Source of the DNA: Blastobasis lacticolella
Taxonomy: Eukaryota > Arthropoda > Insecta > Lepidoptera > Blastobasidae
Direction of reading: 5' to 3'
DNA: 64,000 nt
NCBI GenBank assembly: GCA_905147135.1
Contig: LR990045.1
Coordinates: 14,174,173-14,238,172 of the forward strand
The position numbers were made by a program, and so were the translations under genes. Every line of letters starts with the position of its first letter. Within the stretch, counting starts at the first letter, position 1. Below, piece after piece: positions 12,192 through 22,504 of the stretch. The notes beneath the pieces are model-generated. The model had not been told where the DNA came from, ran no database searches, and saw only the letters and a list, made by a program, of their open reading frames with translations.

Positions 12192-12975
12192 ATAAGTAAA
12201 AACAAGACAAAAGTTAAACAGCGGCTGCACTCCAAGTGCACCTCACTAACATCCTAGGCCTGCACTCAAATCTCGATGCAGTCCACTACCACCTTGAGAC
12301 TGAAAAACCGCAGCTGCTGTTCCTCACTGAGACGCAGATCAGATGTGCGGCTGACGCGGTGTACCTCAGCTACCCAGGGTATACTCTCGAACACAGATTT
12401 TTACCTCGTGCCGGAGTCTGTGTTAACGCTCGCGAAGACATCTGCATTCGGCGTCTAAGGTGCTTTGAGGGGTCTAGTTTCTCTATTTTATGGTTGTTGG
12501 TGGATACAGGTCAAATGCAAATCCCATGTGACTGCATTTACCGATAGCACAGCGGGGATCAGGAGACGACTCGCCCATGTTACCGTTTCGTAGAAGTGGC
12601 GGATGAAGCGAGGGAACGTTACCCCGCGGCGCAGCTAGTCATTCTGGGGGATTTAAATGCCCACCACTAAAAGTGGCTTTTCCCATACCAGGTGACGGAT
12701 CATGCTGGGAGAGAGGTGCGTAAACTAGCTCTGTCGCTAGATCTCACCCAGCTGGTAAACTGTGCCACGAGGGTACATGATGTTGACTCACATACCGCCA
12801 ATTGCTTAGACCATCTTCTGACAACTGATTCGGACAGTATCGGTTTCAGCACCGCTGGGTACATCCGATCACTGTCTAGTGGAATTTGTATCCGTTTATT
12901 CCCCACCCGAACAAACCCCATGCAACCCCCGACGGGTGTGGCGACACAAGTCAGCAGATTGGGATGAGATGCGCC
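12192..12975 (+). pseudogene. Jockey-like LINE endonuclease (broken)
   Basis: Fragments of an apurinic/apyrimidinic-type endonuclease, which nicks the target DNA to start LINE insertion. Frame 12236-12547 holds a block reading LLFLTETQI, the family's metal-binding glutamate region, and SYPGYTLEHRF. A separate frame near 12637 gives VILGDLNAHH, the catalytic D-x-N segment. A third, at 12692-12967, gives TDHAGREVRKLALSLDLTQLV. These pieces lie in different frames separated by stops, so the gene is dead. They are in the same order and strand as the reverse transcriptase pieces downstream. Confidence 0.8.
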
Positions 12976-14145
12976 ACTTCTTCTCGTCCTATCCTTGGCG
13001 GGAGGCATGCTTCTCATCGGGCGATCCGTCAAATTGTGCTGAAGCCGTTACCACGGTTGTGCGGCAGGGTATGGAGTACTTTATTCCGTATTCTGATGTA
13101 GCGATGAACGTCAAGTCTCGTCCATGGTTTGATGCTGAGCGCAGTCGTGCTGAAGTGTCAAAGCAGGCGGCATACTCTGCCTGGGCACGAGCGCATATGT
13201 ATCCTCGCAAACTGAAGAGAGCCTTTAACCTCGCCGCCAAGTCTTGCAAAAGGACTGTACGCTGGGCCTGATTCGACCACATAAGCCGGATTGGCGCCAA
13301 ACTAGCCTCTTACCCTCCTGGGAGTAAGGCGTTTTGGTCTTTGGCAAAAGCGGTCGAATCAAATTTCAGTCAATCTTCGTTACCACCGTTGCTGAAGCGA
13401 GACGTAACATTGGCCCATGCTGCGGAAGAGAAAGCGAATTTGCTTGCTTCTCTTTTCGCGGCGAATTCGCGTTTGGATACTGTAGGAAAAACACCACCTA
13501 TCTCACCCCGTGCTGACTGATACATCAGAATATCTTTCTGAATACATCAGAAAGATATTTTAAAAATCCTGCAGAGTCTGGAAGTGAACAAGGCTAGTGG
13601 ACCTGATGGCATACCGGCAATAGTCCTGCGTAGATGTGCCCCCGAGTTGTCACCTGTTCTCACGCGCCTGTATCGCCTCTCACTAGAGACTGGTATTATA
13701 CCTAAGTCGTGGAAGTATGCTAATGTGCAGCCAATGCCCAAAAAAGGCAACCCTGCCAACTACCGCCCTATTTTGGTCACTTCCACACTCTGTAAAATTA
13801 TGGAACGTGCACAACGTGAACAACAAACTCCTTGCGCATCTCGAAGGCCACGATCTCCTCAGGGATCACCAGTACGGATTTCGTCGTGGTCGATCTACTG
13901 GGGACCTTAACGTGTATGCCACACAATTATGGAGTGAGGCCATTGAGAGACATGGTAAGGCCCTGGCTGTGTCTCTTGATATCTCCAAGGCCTTTGACAG
14001 GGTTTGGCATGCAGACCTTCTAAGCAAGCTTCCTTCATTTGGTATTCCTGTTGGATTTTGCACCTGAATATCGGATTTTTTGGGTGGACGTTCAATCCGT
14101 GTAGTTATCGATGGCTACTCGTCTAATCTTCAGGCTATTGACGCG
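12879..14145 (+). pseudogene. Jockey-like LINE linker and N-terminal RT (broken)
   Basis: The 12879-13271 frame gives the linker with KSADWDEMRHFFSSYPW. The 13584-13910 frame gives the RT entry motifs ASGPDGIPAIVL and KKGNPANYRPI. The 13717-14067 frame gives YGFRRGRSTGDLN and LDISKAFDRVWH, the RT block with the first catalytic aspartate (LDISKAFD). Several frameshifts and stops interrupt it. The coding sequence is cut at 14145 by the LTR element and resumes after 21497 with the YADD block, so both halves belong to one insertion. Confidence 0.85.
14142..14145. repeat. Target site duplication, left copy (cgcg)
   Basis: The four bases cgcg flank the LTR element on the left and recur at 21498-21501. 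A 4-bp duplication is normal for Ty3/gypsy-class integrases. Confidence 0.85.
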
Positions 14146-14385
14146 AATCAGATCTAAGCGGCAGTGGAGGATCTTTTAAAAAATACAAAATAGATTAAAA
14201 CTAGAAATTAATTAATTAAAATATTACAAAATACGAGTGTCCGACCCGTTCGATTGTTGAGTAAGGAAGGCGCCCCGCAAGGGCTTGTATTGCTTTTTAT
14301 GAATCGATACGTTTAGGATTGCACAACACTTAACACTGCACTCGGTCTTGGCCGCAAATAAACCCGGCGTAGCTACAACATGACA
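14146..14385 (-). repeat. 3' LTR (240 bp)
   Basis: Read on the minus strand, it starts TGTCATG and ends CTGATT. It matches 21258-21497 except for two substitutions: one inside 'acaaaa[t/c]acgagtg' and one inside 'cccggc[g/a]tagct'. Confidence 0.97.
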
Positions 14386-14395
14386 CCTCCCCCCT
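14386..14395 (-). promoter_or_regulatory. Polypurine tract of the LTR element
   Basis: On the minus strand, AGGGGGGAGG directly abuts the start of the 3' LTR. This is the position and composition of the plus-strand DNA synthesis primer. Confidence 0.9.
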
Positions 14396-14406
14396 AAGAA
14401 TAGCAA

Positions 14407-16104
14407 CTATTTGCAAAAGTCTATTGAAAATGTTGCGTCCTTTTTGTTGTCAGGGGGTAATGACATCTCTATGTTTTCTTTCACGATTATACCTGGCTTG
14501 CGGCGGTAGCGTCGGTAAAGTAATATGATAAGGACACCGATGGTAATCAAACCTACGATATACATAGGTATGGTTGTGTGGTAAATGCTGGTTGATTGCA
14601 TTTTATCAATTTGGATAGGATTTTCCAAAGTAATCTGTCTCTCAATAGAGCTTAAATCATCTAAGTTTATTGAGCTCATCTTCAGTGTGGGTCCTTTAAT
14701 TTCATAAGTTTGTTGACGTAGTGGAACTGAAGTTATTTTCAGAGGCTGTCCTCGCAGCTTATTGTTGGTGTTAATAAGGGTGAACTCCGTGCTCTTCAGA
14801 AGGCAATGCTGCGGAATAGTTACGGCGTAGCTGCCTTCAAGGACGACATGCTGATCCTGTTGACATTTGAGTTGTACCTTGGTGGGCTTAGGAAACGTCA
14901 CAGCATAATGCTGGTCATCTAGCTCAAGTAGAGCCTCCTTGTAAAGGGAAATAGGTGTGAGTTTGCATGTTGAATCTATTTCCTGGTGGTAGATAAGCTT
15001 CTGTATGCAATCTTGATCGCTTTGTGTCTGCAGGCTTAGCTTCTGTTCACAGACATACCATTCTCCAGATTTGGGGCATTCTGCCTCGAGATACACATAT
15101 TCGTACGTATTGGTTGCAGTGTAAGGATATGGAGGGATAAGGATTTCCTTCTGTTTATTAGGAAGGGGACAGAGTCTATATAAATCATAGGAATACTTGA
15201 AAACAATCGGCACTCTCAAAACTACAACTACATTATTACCAGCTAAATAAGAACCTATTTTCATAAAATCATAATAATCTCTTACATCTAGGGTTAAAAT
15301 CTGATCAGGGTTATACAATTTGCTTAAACTAGATACAATATCCTTTAAGAGGTGCACATTTAAAATCGAATGGTGTACTTTATTTATTTTACTATAGGCT
15401 AATACATTTTCAATTCGAAAAAGCTCTTCTAAAAGATCATTAATATTTTCGCTAAGGATTACAAACAATTGCGAAATATGTGCATAATGCAATAACTGTT
15501 CTTTGTCATCATGAGAAATGTTACTTAATTTTAACAAAGTACGTTCCAATTTCTGTTGGTTCGACATTAAGGTAAGTACAATTTGTTTCTGAGAACTTAT
15601 CCATTGTTTACACAAGCTTATGTGTTTGTTAAGGCCTTGCGCCAAACTTTGTTCGTTATTCTGAAGTACGTTCAATGCACTGTTAAATTGGATAGCATCA
15701 TTTTGATCTAAGTTTCCGGTCAGGCTTTTTATGACTGAACCCAGAGGATCGATCAGACCTCTCTTTAATTTATTAGGCTTAAAAGTATCAAGCTGGGCTG
15801 AGACTCTCTCTAGTTTAGTATATAAATATTTAATTTGGTATTTAAATACGTTAAAAGAACTATTATCAATTAATTGAGAAGCATCGGAAATTTGTATTTT
15901 CAATTTGTCAATATTTCTACTTATGTCACCTAGGTCAGTATATTGTAAGAAAGTATGAAAGTGAGAAACTACTTTAGCTTGTCCAAGTTTGAAAGGTAAG
16001 AGTCCAGGTCCTTTATCTAAGCTCTCAAGTTGGATCTCGGACTCGGCTCGGGCCAGCTCGGTCAGGGCTAGGACGGTCAGCATTAGAATGGCTTTCCCTT
16101 TCAT
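14407..16104 (-). CDS. env: Errantivirus-like envelope protein (open frame)
   Basis: A 565-residue open frame. Residues 1-20 form a hydrophobic signal peptide. A dibasic, furin-like site (KLKR, residues 112-115) is followed by a glycine- and leucine-containing stretch, where errantivirus and related baculovirus F-type envelopes carry the fusion peptide. One hydrophobic segment near residues 514-530 is followed by a basic stop-transfer (RRYRRK) and a tail of about 30 residues. This is the layout of a class of insect retroelement envelopes that can mediate membrane fusion; function here is inferred. The frame lies 39 bp downstream of the integrase stop and would need a spliced RNA for translation. 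It has no stop or frameshift, unlike gag and pol. The start is the ATG before the signal peptide. Confidence 0.88.
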   Translation of the reverse strand: MKGKAILMLTVLALTELARAESEIQLESLDKGPGLLPFKLGQAKVVSHFHTFLQYTDLGDISRNIDKLKIQISDASQLIDNSSFNVFKYQIKYLYTKLERVSAQLDTFKPNKLKRGLIDPLGSVIKSLTGNLDQNDAIQFNSALNVLQNNEQSLAQGLNKHISLCKQWISSQKQIVLTLMSNQQKLERTLLKLSNISHDDKEQLLHYAHISQLFVILSENINDLLEELFRIENVLAYSKINKVHHSILNVHLLKDIVSSLSKLYNPDQILTLDVRDYYDFMKIGSYLAGNNVVVVLRVPIVFKYSYDLYRLCPLPNKQKEILIPPYPYTATNTYEYVYLEAECPKSGEWYVCEQKLSLQTQSDQDCIQKLIYHQEIDSTCKLTPISLYKEALLELDDQHYAVTFPKPTKVQLKCQQDQHVVLEGSYAVTIPQHCLLKSTEFTLINTNNKLRGQPLKITSVPLRQQTYEIKGPTLKMSSINLDDLSSIERQITLENPIQIDKMQSTSIYHTTIPMYIVGLITIGVLIILLYRRYRRKPGIIVKENIEMSLPPDNKKDATFSIDFCK

Positions 16105-16143
16105 TTTCAGGCACCTGTAACAATGGGGTTTTTCGGGGTCGTT

Positions 16144-16509
16144 TTAATCGGGATTTAGCAACTGGTCCGCGTTTTTTCTTTGTATATATATATGTATAGG
16201 TAAGTTGGCAACTACTGCATCTTGAGTGTAACGAGGGGCCAACTTATGTCTTACAGCTACAGGATTACGGACATAGACATCCTGGTCCGGGGTTAACTCG
16301 GGTTCCGGCTCGCGATTGCGGTTTATGTTTTCCATCATGGCGGTACGTTGAGTCAAAGATGTGTCGTGAACTGAATCATAGACCATTTTCATCTTGTCGC
16401 GATGTGTGTCGGTGTATTGTTGCATAAGATAGTCCGTCACATCTAAGTCTAAGGGGTCTCGGGGATCATAGTGTCCTGTGATAAGGTCAAGGGGCTTGCA
16501 CCTTGTCAA
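16144..16509 (-). pseudogene. pol: pol: integrase C-terminal part
   Basis: This 121-codon frame continues integrase in the same reading frame after an in-frame TAA at 16534-16536. It begins with a segment typical of the integrase tail region (LDLITGHYDP) and includes a conserved valine-arginine-asparagine/lysine stretch (VYVRNPVAVRHKLAPRYT), as in GPY/F-type C-terminal modules. It is separated from the catalytic core only by that stop, so the integrase would be truncated without read-through. Confidence 0.8.
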
Positions 16510-16533
16510 ACTATGAATAGAGCTATTGTAAGC

Positions 16534-17061
16534 TTACATAGCGTACGGCATGAGGTCTTTGGAATGCTCAGTAGGATGCTGAATTTTTAAAAGACGTAAA
16601 TGTTCTAATAGGGTTCCGTGAAAACGTTCTATCATCCCATTGTCATTATGGGCGTGAGCCAAGGTAGTGTGATGGGTGACTTTATGGAGACGTAAGAATT
16701 CAGCTACCACTTGGTTCGCGAATTCAGTTCCGCGATCTGTAACTAAAGTTAGGGGTAAGCCGTGATGTGTACCAAACTTTAATATTGCTTTTACAATATT
16801 CGGAGCAGTACAGTCAGGTAAATGGAAAATTGAAGCGAATTTGGAAAATGAATCTATTACGGTTAAATACTTTTCTTGTTCTGCTGTGAAAACATCTGCG
16901 TGAACGATTTCGAAAGGTTTAGACGGCGGCGGCACTACGTGGAACTCGGGGCGTATCGAGTTACGGTCGTACTTAGCGCGGCCACATACTGCGCACTCGT
17001 TAATGTATTTCGTAATGCTATCGCGAAGCTTCGGCCAAAAGTACTTACTCGACAAGGCCAA
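16534..17061 (-). pseudogene. pol: pol: integrase zinc-finger end and catalytic core
   Basis: The integrase joins the cDNA to host DNA. The CxxC of the HHCC finger is at residues 23-26 of this frame. The catalytic triad is visible as D56 (VHAD), D109 (TDRGTEF) and E145 (GMIERFHG), with 35 residues between the last two, the usual retroviral spacing. The frame ends at an in-frame TAA at 16534-16536. Upstream it is out of frame with the RNase H part, so a one-base indel lies between about 17070 and 17140. Confidence 0.85.
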
Positions 17062-17068
17062 GTACGTT

Positions 17069-17665
17069 TCAGAGATGCCGCGGTGGTTTGTTTTGCCTTC
17101 GTGGTACGTACCTACGAATAATATCTTGTTGGTTTAAGTATCCACACACATTTTCAATTTCCAATTTAACTAGGAATAATTTCATTGAGGAATTTTTGAA
17201 GGTGTGTTGAATTATAGGTACAATTGAATACATCTTTTCAAGGGGTTGAACTAATATACCAGTATTTACTCGGGGGTCGATGTATTCTTTAATGATTTGA
17301 ATTATTTCTTCCTCTAAATTATTCTCGTTAATTTCTACAGTAATTTTTAAGATAGTATTGTTATTAAATGGGGTAGTTTTTGTAGGCATGTGACGAGGTG
17401 GGTGATTAACGATGTTTAAAACTATCTGCCTAGAGTATTTATTCAAAGGATCATCTGATACAGGGATTTGCAGAATAGGGTCCTCGGCACTAGTATGTTC
17501 AGTTTCAGTCTGTCGGTCGTCCTGTATATCCTGGTCAGGTTGATCGGATGCATTTGCAATTATAGAGCTTGTTTCTTCGTTGTGGATTTCGATACGAGAG
17601 AGGGCATCTGCGTTGCTATTCAGTTTGCCTTTTTTATAAATTGATTCGAACTGATATTCAGCCAA
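17069..17665 (-). pseudogene. pol: pol: end of RNase H and linker to integrase
   Basis: Starts with EYQFESIYKKGKLNSNADAL, the conserved end of the Ty3/gypsy RNase H domain, where N-x-x-A-D-A-L is a strong signature. It continues as a long acidic and polar linker toward integrase. An in-frame TGA at 17675-17677 precedes it. The following integrase finger is in another frame, so this segment is bounded by lesions on both sides. Confidence 0.82.
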
Positions 17666-17674
17666 TTTAAGTTT

Positions 17675-19695
17675 TCATCTAGTCAACCGGGTGTTGCCAT
17701 TATCTTTAATATTCATAACCCACTGTAAAGGCCTGTGATCTGATACAATTTTAAATTTTCTTCCAAATAAATAAGGTCGAAAATACTTAGTCGCCCAAAC
17801 AATTGCCAAGAGTTCTTTCTCAGTGGTTGAGTAATTCATTTCGCTTGTATTGAGTGTTCGTGACGCATACGCTATGGGTTTATCGGAACCGATGGTACCT
17901 TGTGACAATATCCCAGAGATTGCAACATTCGATGCATCAGTGGTTAGAATGAATTCCTTGGAAAAATCAGGGTATTGCAAAATCGGATCGTTCGTTAGCA
18001 ACGTTTTACAATGCTCAAAGCATTGGATGTACTCTGGAGTTAATGTAATTTTTGCGCCCTTCTTTAATCGCAAGGTCATAGGCTTTGTAACTCGAGCGAA
18101 ATCCGGAATGAATTTTCTATAGTAGCCTAAAAGTCCCAAGAAGCTTTTGATTTCCTTGGTAGTTTTAGGTATGGGATACTTCTGAATAGCTGCTATTTTA
18201 TCAGGGTTCGGTTTGATGCCGTCTTTAGTTATAATGTGACCAAGGTAAGGGGTCTCATGTTTTAGGAACTCCGATTTATCGAGTTGTATTTTGAAATTCG
18301 AGTCTCGCAACCGTTGGAAAACTTTTTGTAAGCTATCTATGTGTTCTTGTAAGGATGTTGAATAGACCAAAATGTCATCTAAATATACCATACAGTTATT
18401 TAAGCCTCTTAAAACGTTGTCCATAACACGTTGGAACGTGGAAGGACTGTTCTTTAATCCCATAGGCATTCTAAGGAATTCATAGTGGCCTTGGTCGACG
18501 CTGAAGGCCGTTTTATGGATATCTGCAGAGGTCATTTCTATTTGATAAAAGCCGCTGGCTAGGTCAAGGCAGGTAAAATACTGGCACTTGCCTAGTTTAT
18601 CCAAAATGTCGTTAATGTTTGGGATTGGGTACCGATCGTCTAAAGTCTTTTCATGAAGCTTTCGGAAATCTACGACGAGACGCCATTTGACTTTACTCGA
18701 CTCGTCTTGTTTTTTGGGCACAATCCAGATCGGTGCGCTCCACGCGGAAATATATGGTCTAATAATGTTTTGGTCTAGCATTTTGCGTATTTGAGTTTGT
18801 ACTTCTTCGCGGTGTACGTACGGGTATCGGTAGTTCTTGGTATGGACGGGAATTTCGTCGGTGGTCCTAATGCTATGCTTTATTTGATTAGTGAATGTCA
18901 AGGGTTCGTTTTCAACGTAAAATATATCAGCGTACTGTTTACACAGTGCCTCTAAGTTCGCATTTTCCTCGGAATTTAAATGACTTGTCCTAAGCTGTGA
19001 TAAAACACGTGCAGTCCGCGATGAGTGATTTGTATCGCGGAGCCTTGCGCAATCAATATTTAATAACTGCGCTTGGACGGGCTCTGTTAGTGAGAAAATG
19101 ACGTCACGATTACTCGGATTCGCAACCTCTACCAAGCACCTGTTGCTACCTGCCGAACTTAAACAGCTACTTATAATACAATTACAGGCTATTTGTTCTT
19201 CAACTATAATATCGCCGTTTTTCACATCGACGGGCATGCGCAATAGCTTAGAGGTTTTGGCTGGGATTATGGTCTCATACAAGTTAACATTTTGGGACGT
19301 AAACATGCGTATTGGGTTGACTGCGTGAGGGGTTTTAAATTCCTTTGAACTGTAACTAATATCTGCATTCCATTTTTCTAGTAGGTCTGTACCGATTAAA
19401 CCGTCGAAAACGTTATGGAACTTGTAAATAAACAGTTTTATTGGACTATGGTCGTTAAATTCCTGGAAAGGTGGTATCGTAATCGAGTATTCGTTCTGGG
19501 TAGATGCATGGATATTTTTTACAATAAAGGGGTCGTACTGTAAGGGAACATGGGGGTAATATTTTTGTACAGCGTCGGGGCTAATGAAGGACTGATTAGC
19601 GCCCGTGTCTATGAGTAGTTTTAAAGGTGGATTAGAGATTTGTATATAGGGAAGTTGGCGTTGATTTTGTAAATTAATTTCTATGGTTGTTGTAT
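17675..19695 (-). pseudogene. pol: pol: protease, reverse transcriptase and RNase H
   Basis: The frame is open well upstream of the first ATG (19306) and overlaps the end of gag in the -1 frame, the usual way Pol is made by ribosomal frameshifting. An aspartic protease motif (DTGA) lies at 19598-19609. From the ATG at 19306, the RT shows the [17 protein letters not shown] block, [10 protein letters not shown], the catalytic YLDD (residues 308-311) and [18 protein letters not shown]. RNase H follows, with LTTDASNVA and [16 protein letters not shown]. The frame stops at a TGA at 17675-17677 before the RNase H end, so the product is truncated. Confidence 0.92.
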
Positions 19696-20915
19696 GGGTT
19701 TCTGACCTTGGGGAAAATTTTGCTCGGGGTTGTCGCTGCTACGTTCTGATGTAGTCACGGTCGTAGGCTTCTCTACTTGATAAGGGGAATTGTAAGTGGT
19801 TTCGTCAGTAAAATATTGTTCGTTTTGATAAGATAAGTCGGGTTCTGCGTAATACATAGTTTCTTCGTCATACAGGAGGTTATAGTCATCGTTGTCATAT
19901 TGATAGTAGGGATAAAAGTCAGTCATATTCATCTCACGAGTACGGAAGTAGTTAGAGGGTGGCGGATTACCATGGATTCGCCAATCTCTTTGTGCAGGCG
20001 TTGGGGGCAACGGCCGCCAAACTGGGTGGCTGATGCCACTCATTGGTGTTGGTCCTGTGGGCCTAGTTTGCTGAAACTGAGGTTGAGGACGGGGTGGAAT
20101 CCTAAAACCGGTAGACATACTCGAGCGCGGCAATGCGCTGAACATTTGCTGCGTCCTAGAAGGTCCAGCGAAGGGTCGCTGTTGGTGATGTTGCTGAATA
20201 TGTTGATGGGGTTGTTGACGGGGGTGCGTTGGCGATTGCCAACTATTATGTGGATTTCTCGGAGTAAAGTTAATGTTTCGGGACATGGAAAACTTTTCAG
20301 GTTTGTAAATAGGTACGGAACTATTTTTCTGTTGCAGATATAAAACGTTTAGCTCCTCGTGGGCAAACTCTAAAGCTTTTTCGAGAGTTTCAGGTCTCAT
20401 ACAGCGCAATCTAGATCCTAGGGGTTCATTCAAGCCTCTAGGGTAAGTTCTTAATGCTAGATTTTTATACAGGGTTCTTTTGGATTCAATAGTAGTCTCA
20501 ACATAATCATGTAACTGTACGTAAGCCATTATGGTGCTCAGAAGGTTTTGGACTCGCTCATAAAATACATGGGGTGTGTCCGAACCTTGTGTCAACAAGG
20601 ACAAATCCGTATACAAGGATGTTTCATCCCGGTGATCAGAGAAATTGTTTATAAGGGATTCACGGACTCCCTGCCAGGTTGTGGGAAACCCATTCGTGGC
20701 TAGAGTACGGGCTGCAGGCCCAGTTATTTTATTTATTATGCCATTTAAAGTGGTTAAATTAATTAAGTCATTTCCGGGTTCGGGATTTGTGTATGTTAAT
20801 ACAATTTGGTCACAGAGTGCCAAAAATCTTATTAAGGTATTTACGTTGCCGTCAATTCCGGCACAGCTCTTAATGCCTTATGTACATCATCTATACTTAT
20901 GTTATTAACAGCCAT
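19681..20915 (-). pseudogene. gag: gag (one frameshift)
   Basis: The main frame, 19681-20823, gives 380 residues. Its N-terminal helical capsid-like part is followed from about residue 170 by a long Q/P/H/R-rich stretch and an acidic Tyr-rich end. No CCHC knuckle is present, which is normal for errantivirus Gag. A plausible start ATG lies at 20913-20915, but its frame ends at a stop after a one-base loss near 20852-20857, so the first roughly 20 residues are out of register with the rest. The end overlaps pol. Confidence 0.8.
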
Positions 20916-21239
20916 ATTTCTAAATTCACTTATTTCTTTAATATTTGGTAATATTCTAATGTTTTGCCAAGCGTCTCTCTGCGCGATGCGGAGGGACTGA
21001 CGACTACTACTACTAGGGGATGGTGCCCTGGATCGGGAAGAGCGTGGATGAAAAATTTTGGAAGTGGATAGGAACACGCAACCAAAATATCATATGTGCA
21101 CTCACTCACCACCACAGGTACATCGATTTCTTGATGTAGGTTGCCTCACTGCCACCGATAAAGTTCGAGGTTGTCGACACGCACGGTGAAACGTGATCAG
21201 GCGGGATCAACTATGATAGTCTATTCGCACTGACTCGAC

Positions 21240-21258
21240 AATCCTACCGACTGCGCCA
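21240..21258 (-). promoter_or_regulatory. Primer binding site matching tRNA-Ser
   Basis: On the minus strand, TGGCGCAGTCGGTAGGAT directly follows the 5' LTR, with its first T being the last LTR base. It is complementary to the 3' end of an insect tRNA-Ser (acceptor stem and T arm plus CCA), as used by 17.6/297-type errantiviruses. Confidence 0.85.
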
Positions 21259-21497
21259 ATCAGATCTAAGCGGCAGTGGAGGATCTTTTAAAAAATACAA
21301 AATAGATTAAAACTAGAAATTAATTAATTAAAATATTACAAAACACGAGTGTCCGACCCGTTCGATTGTTGAGTAAGGAAGGCGCCCCGCAAGGGCTTGT
21401 ATTGCTTTTTATGAATCGATACGTTTAGGATTGCACAACACTTAACACTGCACTCGGTCTTGGCCGCAAATAAACCCGGCATAGCTACAACATGACA
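21258..21497 (-). repeat. 5' LTR (240 bp)
   Basis: The promoter-proximal LTR of the element. It is identical to 14146-14385 apart from two transitions. Confidence 0.97.
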
Positions 21498-21501
21498 CGC
21501 G
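21498..21501. repeat. Target site duplication, right copy (cgcg)
   Basis: Pairs with 14142-14145. The LINE reading frame resumes across this point. Confidence 0.85.
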
Positions 21502-22236
21502 GGAGTTGCTCAGAGATCTGTACTGTCCGCGACTTTATTCCTGCTGCATATTGACAATCTGCTTGTACCAGGTACCTTTGAGTACGCAGATGATAGCACA
21601 GTAACGGATAGATATCTGTCAGAGGCAAAAGCCTACAGGGACGATATTCAGTCTTGTCGAGAGGCCATTGATCGTTTGGACAAAGCTCTCAAGGCAGTTT
21701 CTGATAAGGGAGAAGCCAATCTGGTGGCGTTCAACGCAACCAAAACTCAGGCGTGTTTGTTTTCCACCAAAAGGAGTCCATTCCATCTATCTCAAACTTT
21801 TCGGGGTGATCCTGTGGAAATTCCCGACAACCTAAAGCTTCTCGGAGTTGAGCTATCTTCAAATCTCAACTTCGGTCAGTACATCGAATTCAAAGCAAAG
21901 ACTGCAGCAAAAAAACTTGGTATCCTATCGAAGGTTAGGCGGTACTGCTTTTCAAAGCAGTTGCTTCAGCTTTATCAAGCACAAGTGCGATCCTGCATGG
22001 AGTACTGCTGCTTCCTCACGGATGGATCAGTCTAATATCAACTGGCGGCTTTGGATTCGGTGGAAAAACGTGCAAAGAAGATAATTTGTGATCCGCGGCT
22101 GATTAAGGCTTGGCTGCAGGGCCTCGAACATCGGCGTAGGGTTACGCGTCTGTCGGTTTTCTACAGGTTACATTTCGGAGAGTGTGCGAAGCAGCTGCAC
22201 GACCTCATTCCGCCGGCCCCTTTCCGCCATCGGTAG
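21499..22236 (+). pseudogene. Jockey-like LINE, C-terminal RT and thumb
   Basis: The interrupted RT resumes here. GVAQRSVLSATLFLLHIDNL is followed by the catalytic YADD (21583-21594), then DKALKAVSDKGEANLVAFNATK and the thumb motif KLLGVELSSNLNF. The frame is open from the LTR junction to 22035. A frameshift then passes it to a second frame (22051-22236) with DSVEKRAKKIICDPRLI, the conserved end of the ORF. Together with 12192-14145 it accounts for one LINE copy on the + strand. Confidence 0.87.
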
Positions 22237-22504
22237 ACGCGATCCGGGAAAGCTCATCCTTATGTCGTGAATCTTCCAGCTATCCGCACGAGTCGCTTTG
22301 GTTCGACCTTTATAACGCGTACGGCTAAGGAATGGAACGCGTTGCCTGCTCCCTGATCCCTGATCAATATAATCTGGATGCCTTCAAGGCTAGAGTGAAT
22401 AGGCTGTTTCAAGACGGTCATGCTTTATCTTCGGCTGCATCGTCACTTACCAACAGGTGAGATTGCGGTCAAATGCCTGTCTTGACTAAATATATGAAAA
22501 AAAA
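22237..22504 (+). mobile_element. 3' end of the jockey-like LINE with A-rich tail
   Basis: Carries 'tcgtcacttaccaacaggtg' followed by 'agattgcggtcaaatgcctgtctt', the typical 3' signature of lepidopteran jockey-like elements, and ends in a short A run at about 22497-22504. Confidence 0.75.

Larger units (their letters stand above)
14146..21497 (-). mobile_element. Errantivirus-like Ty3/gypsy LTR retrotransposon
   Basis: A complete 7,352-bp element on the minus strand. Its order is 5' LTR, tRNA-Ser primer site, gag, pol (protease, reverse transcriptase, RNase H, integrase), env, polypurine tract and 3' LTR. Gag lacks a zinc knuckle and a third frame encodes an envelope with a dibasic cleavage site and a membrane anchor. 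Both traits fit the insect errantiviruses (Metaviridae) such as those known from moths. The element sits inside a jockey-like LINE, and the 4-bp duplication is intact. The LTRs differ at 2 of 240 positions, so insertion was recent. Yet gag has a frameshift, and pol has two in-frame stops and a frameshift. This copy should not be autonomous. Confidence 0.95.

Noticed and set aside
13584..13910. A second, independent reverse transcriptase gene
   Set aside because: Its order and strand match the same LINE copy as the endonuclease upstream and the YADD block after the LTR element.
19900..20343. 147-codon plus-strand frame
   Set aside because: A shadow of the gag frame on the other strand, with biased residues and no domain.
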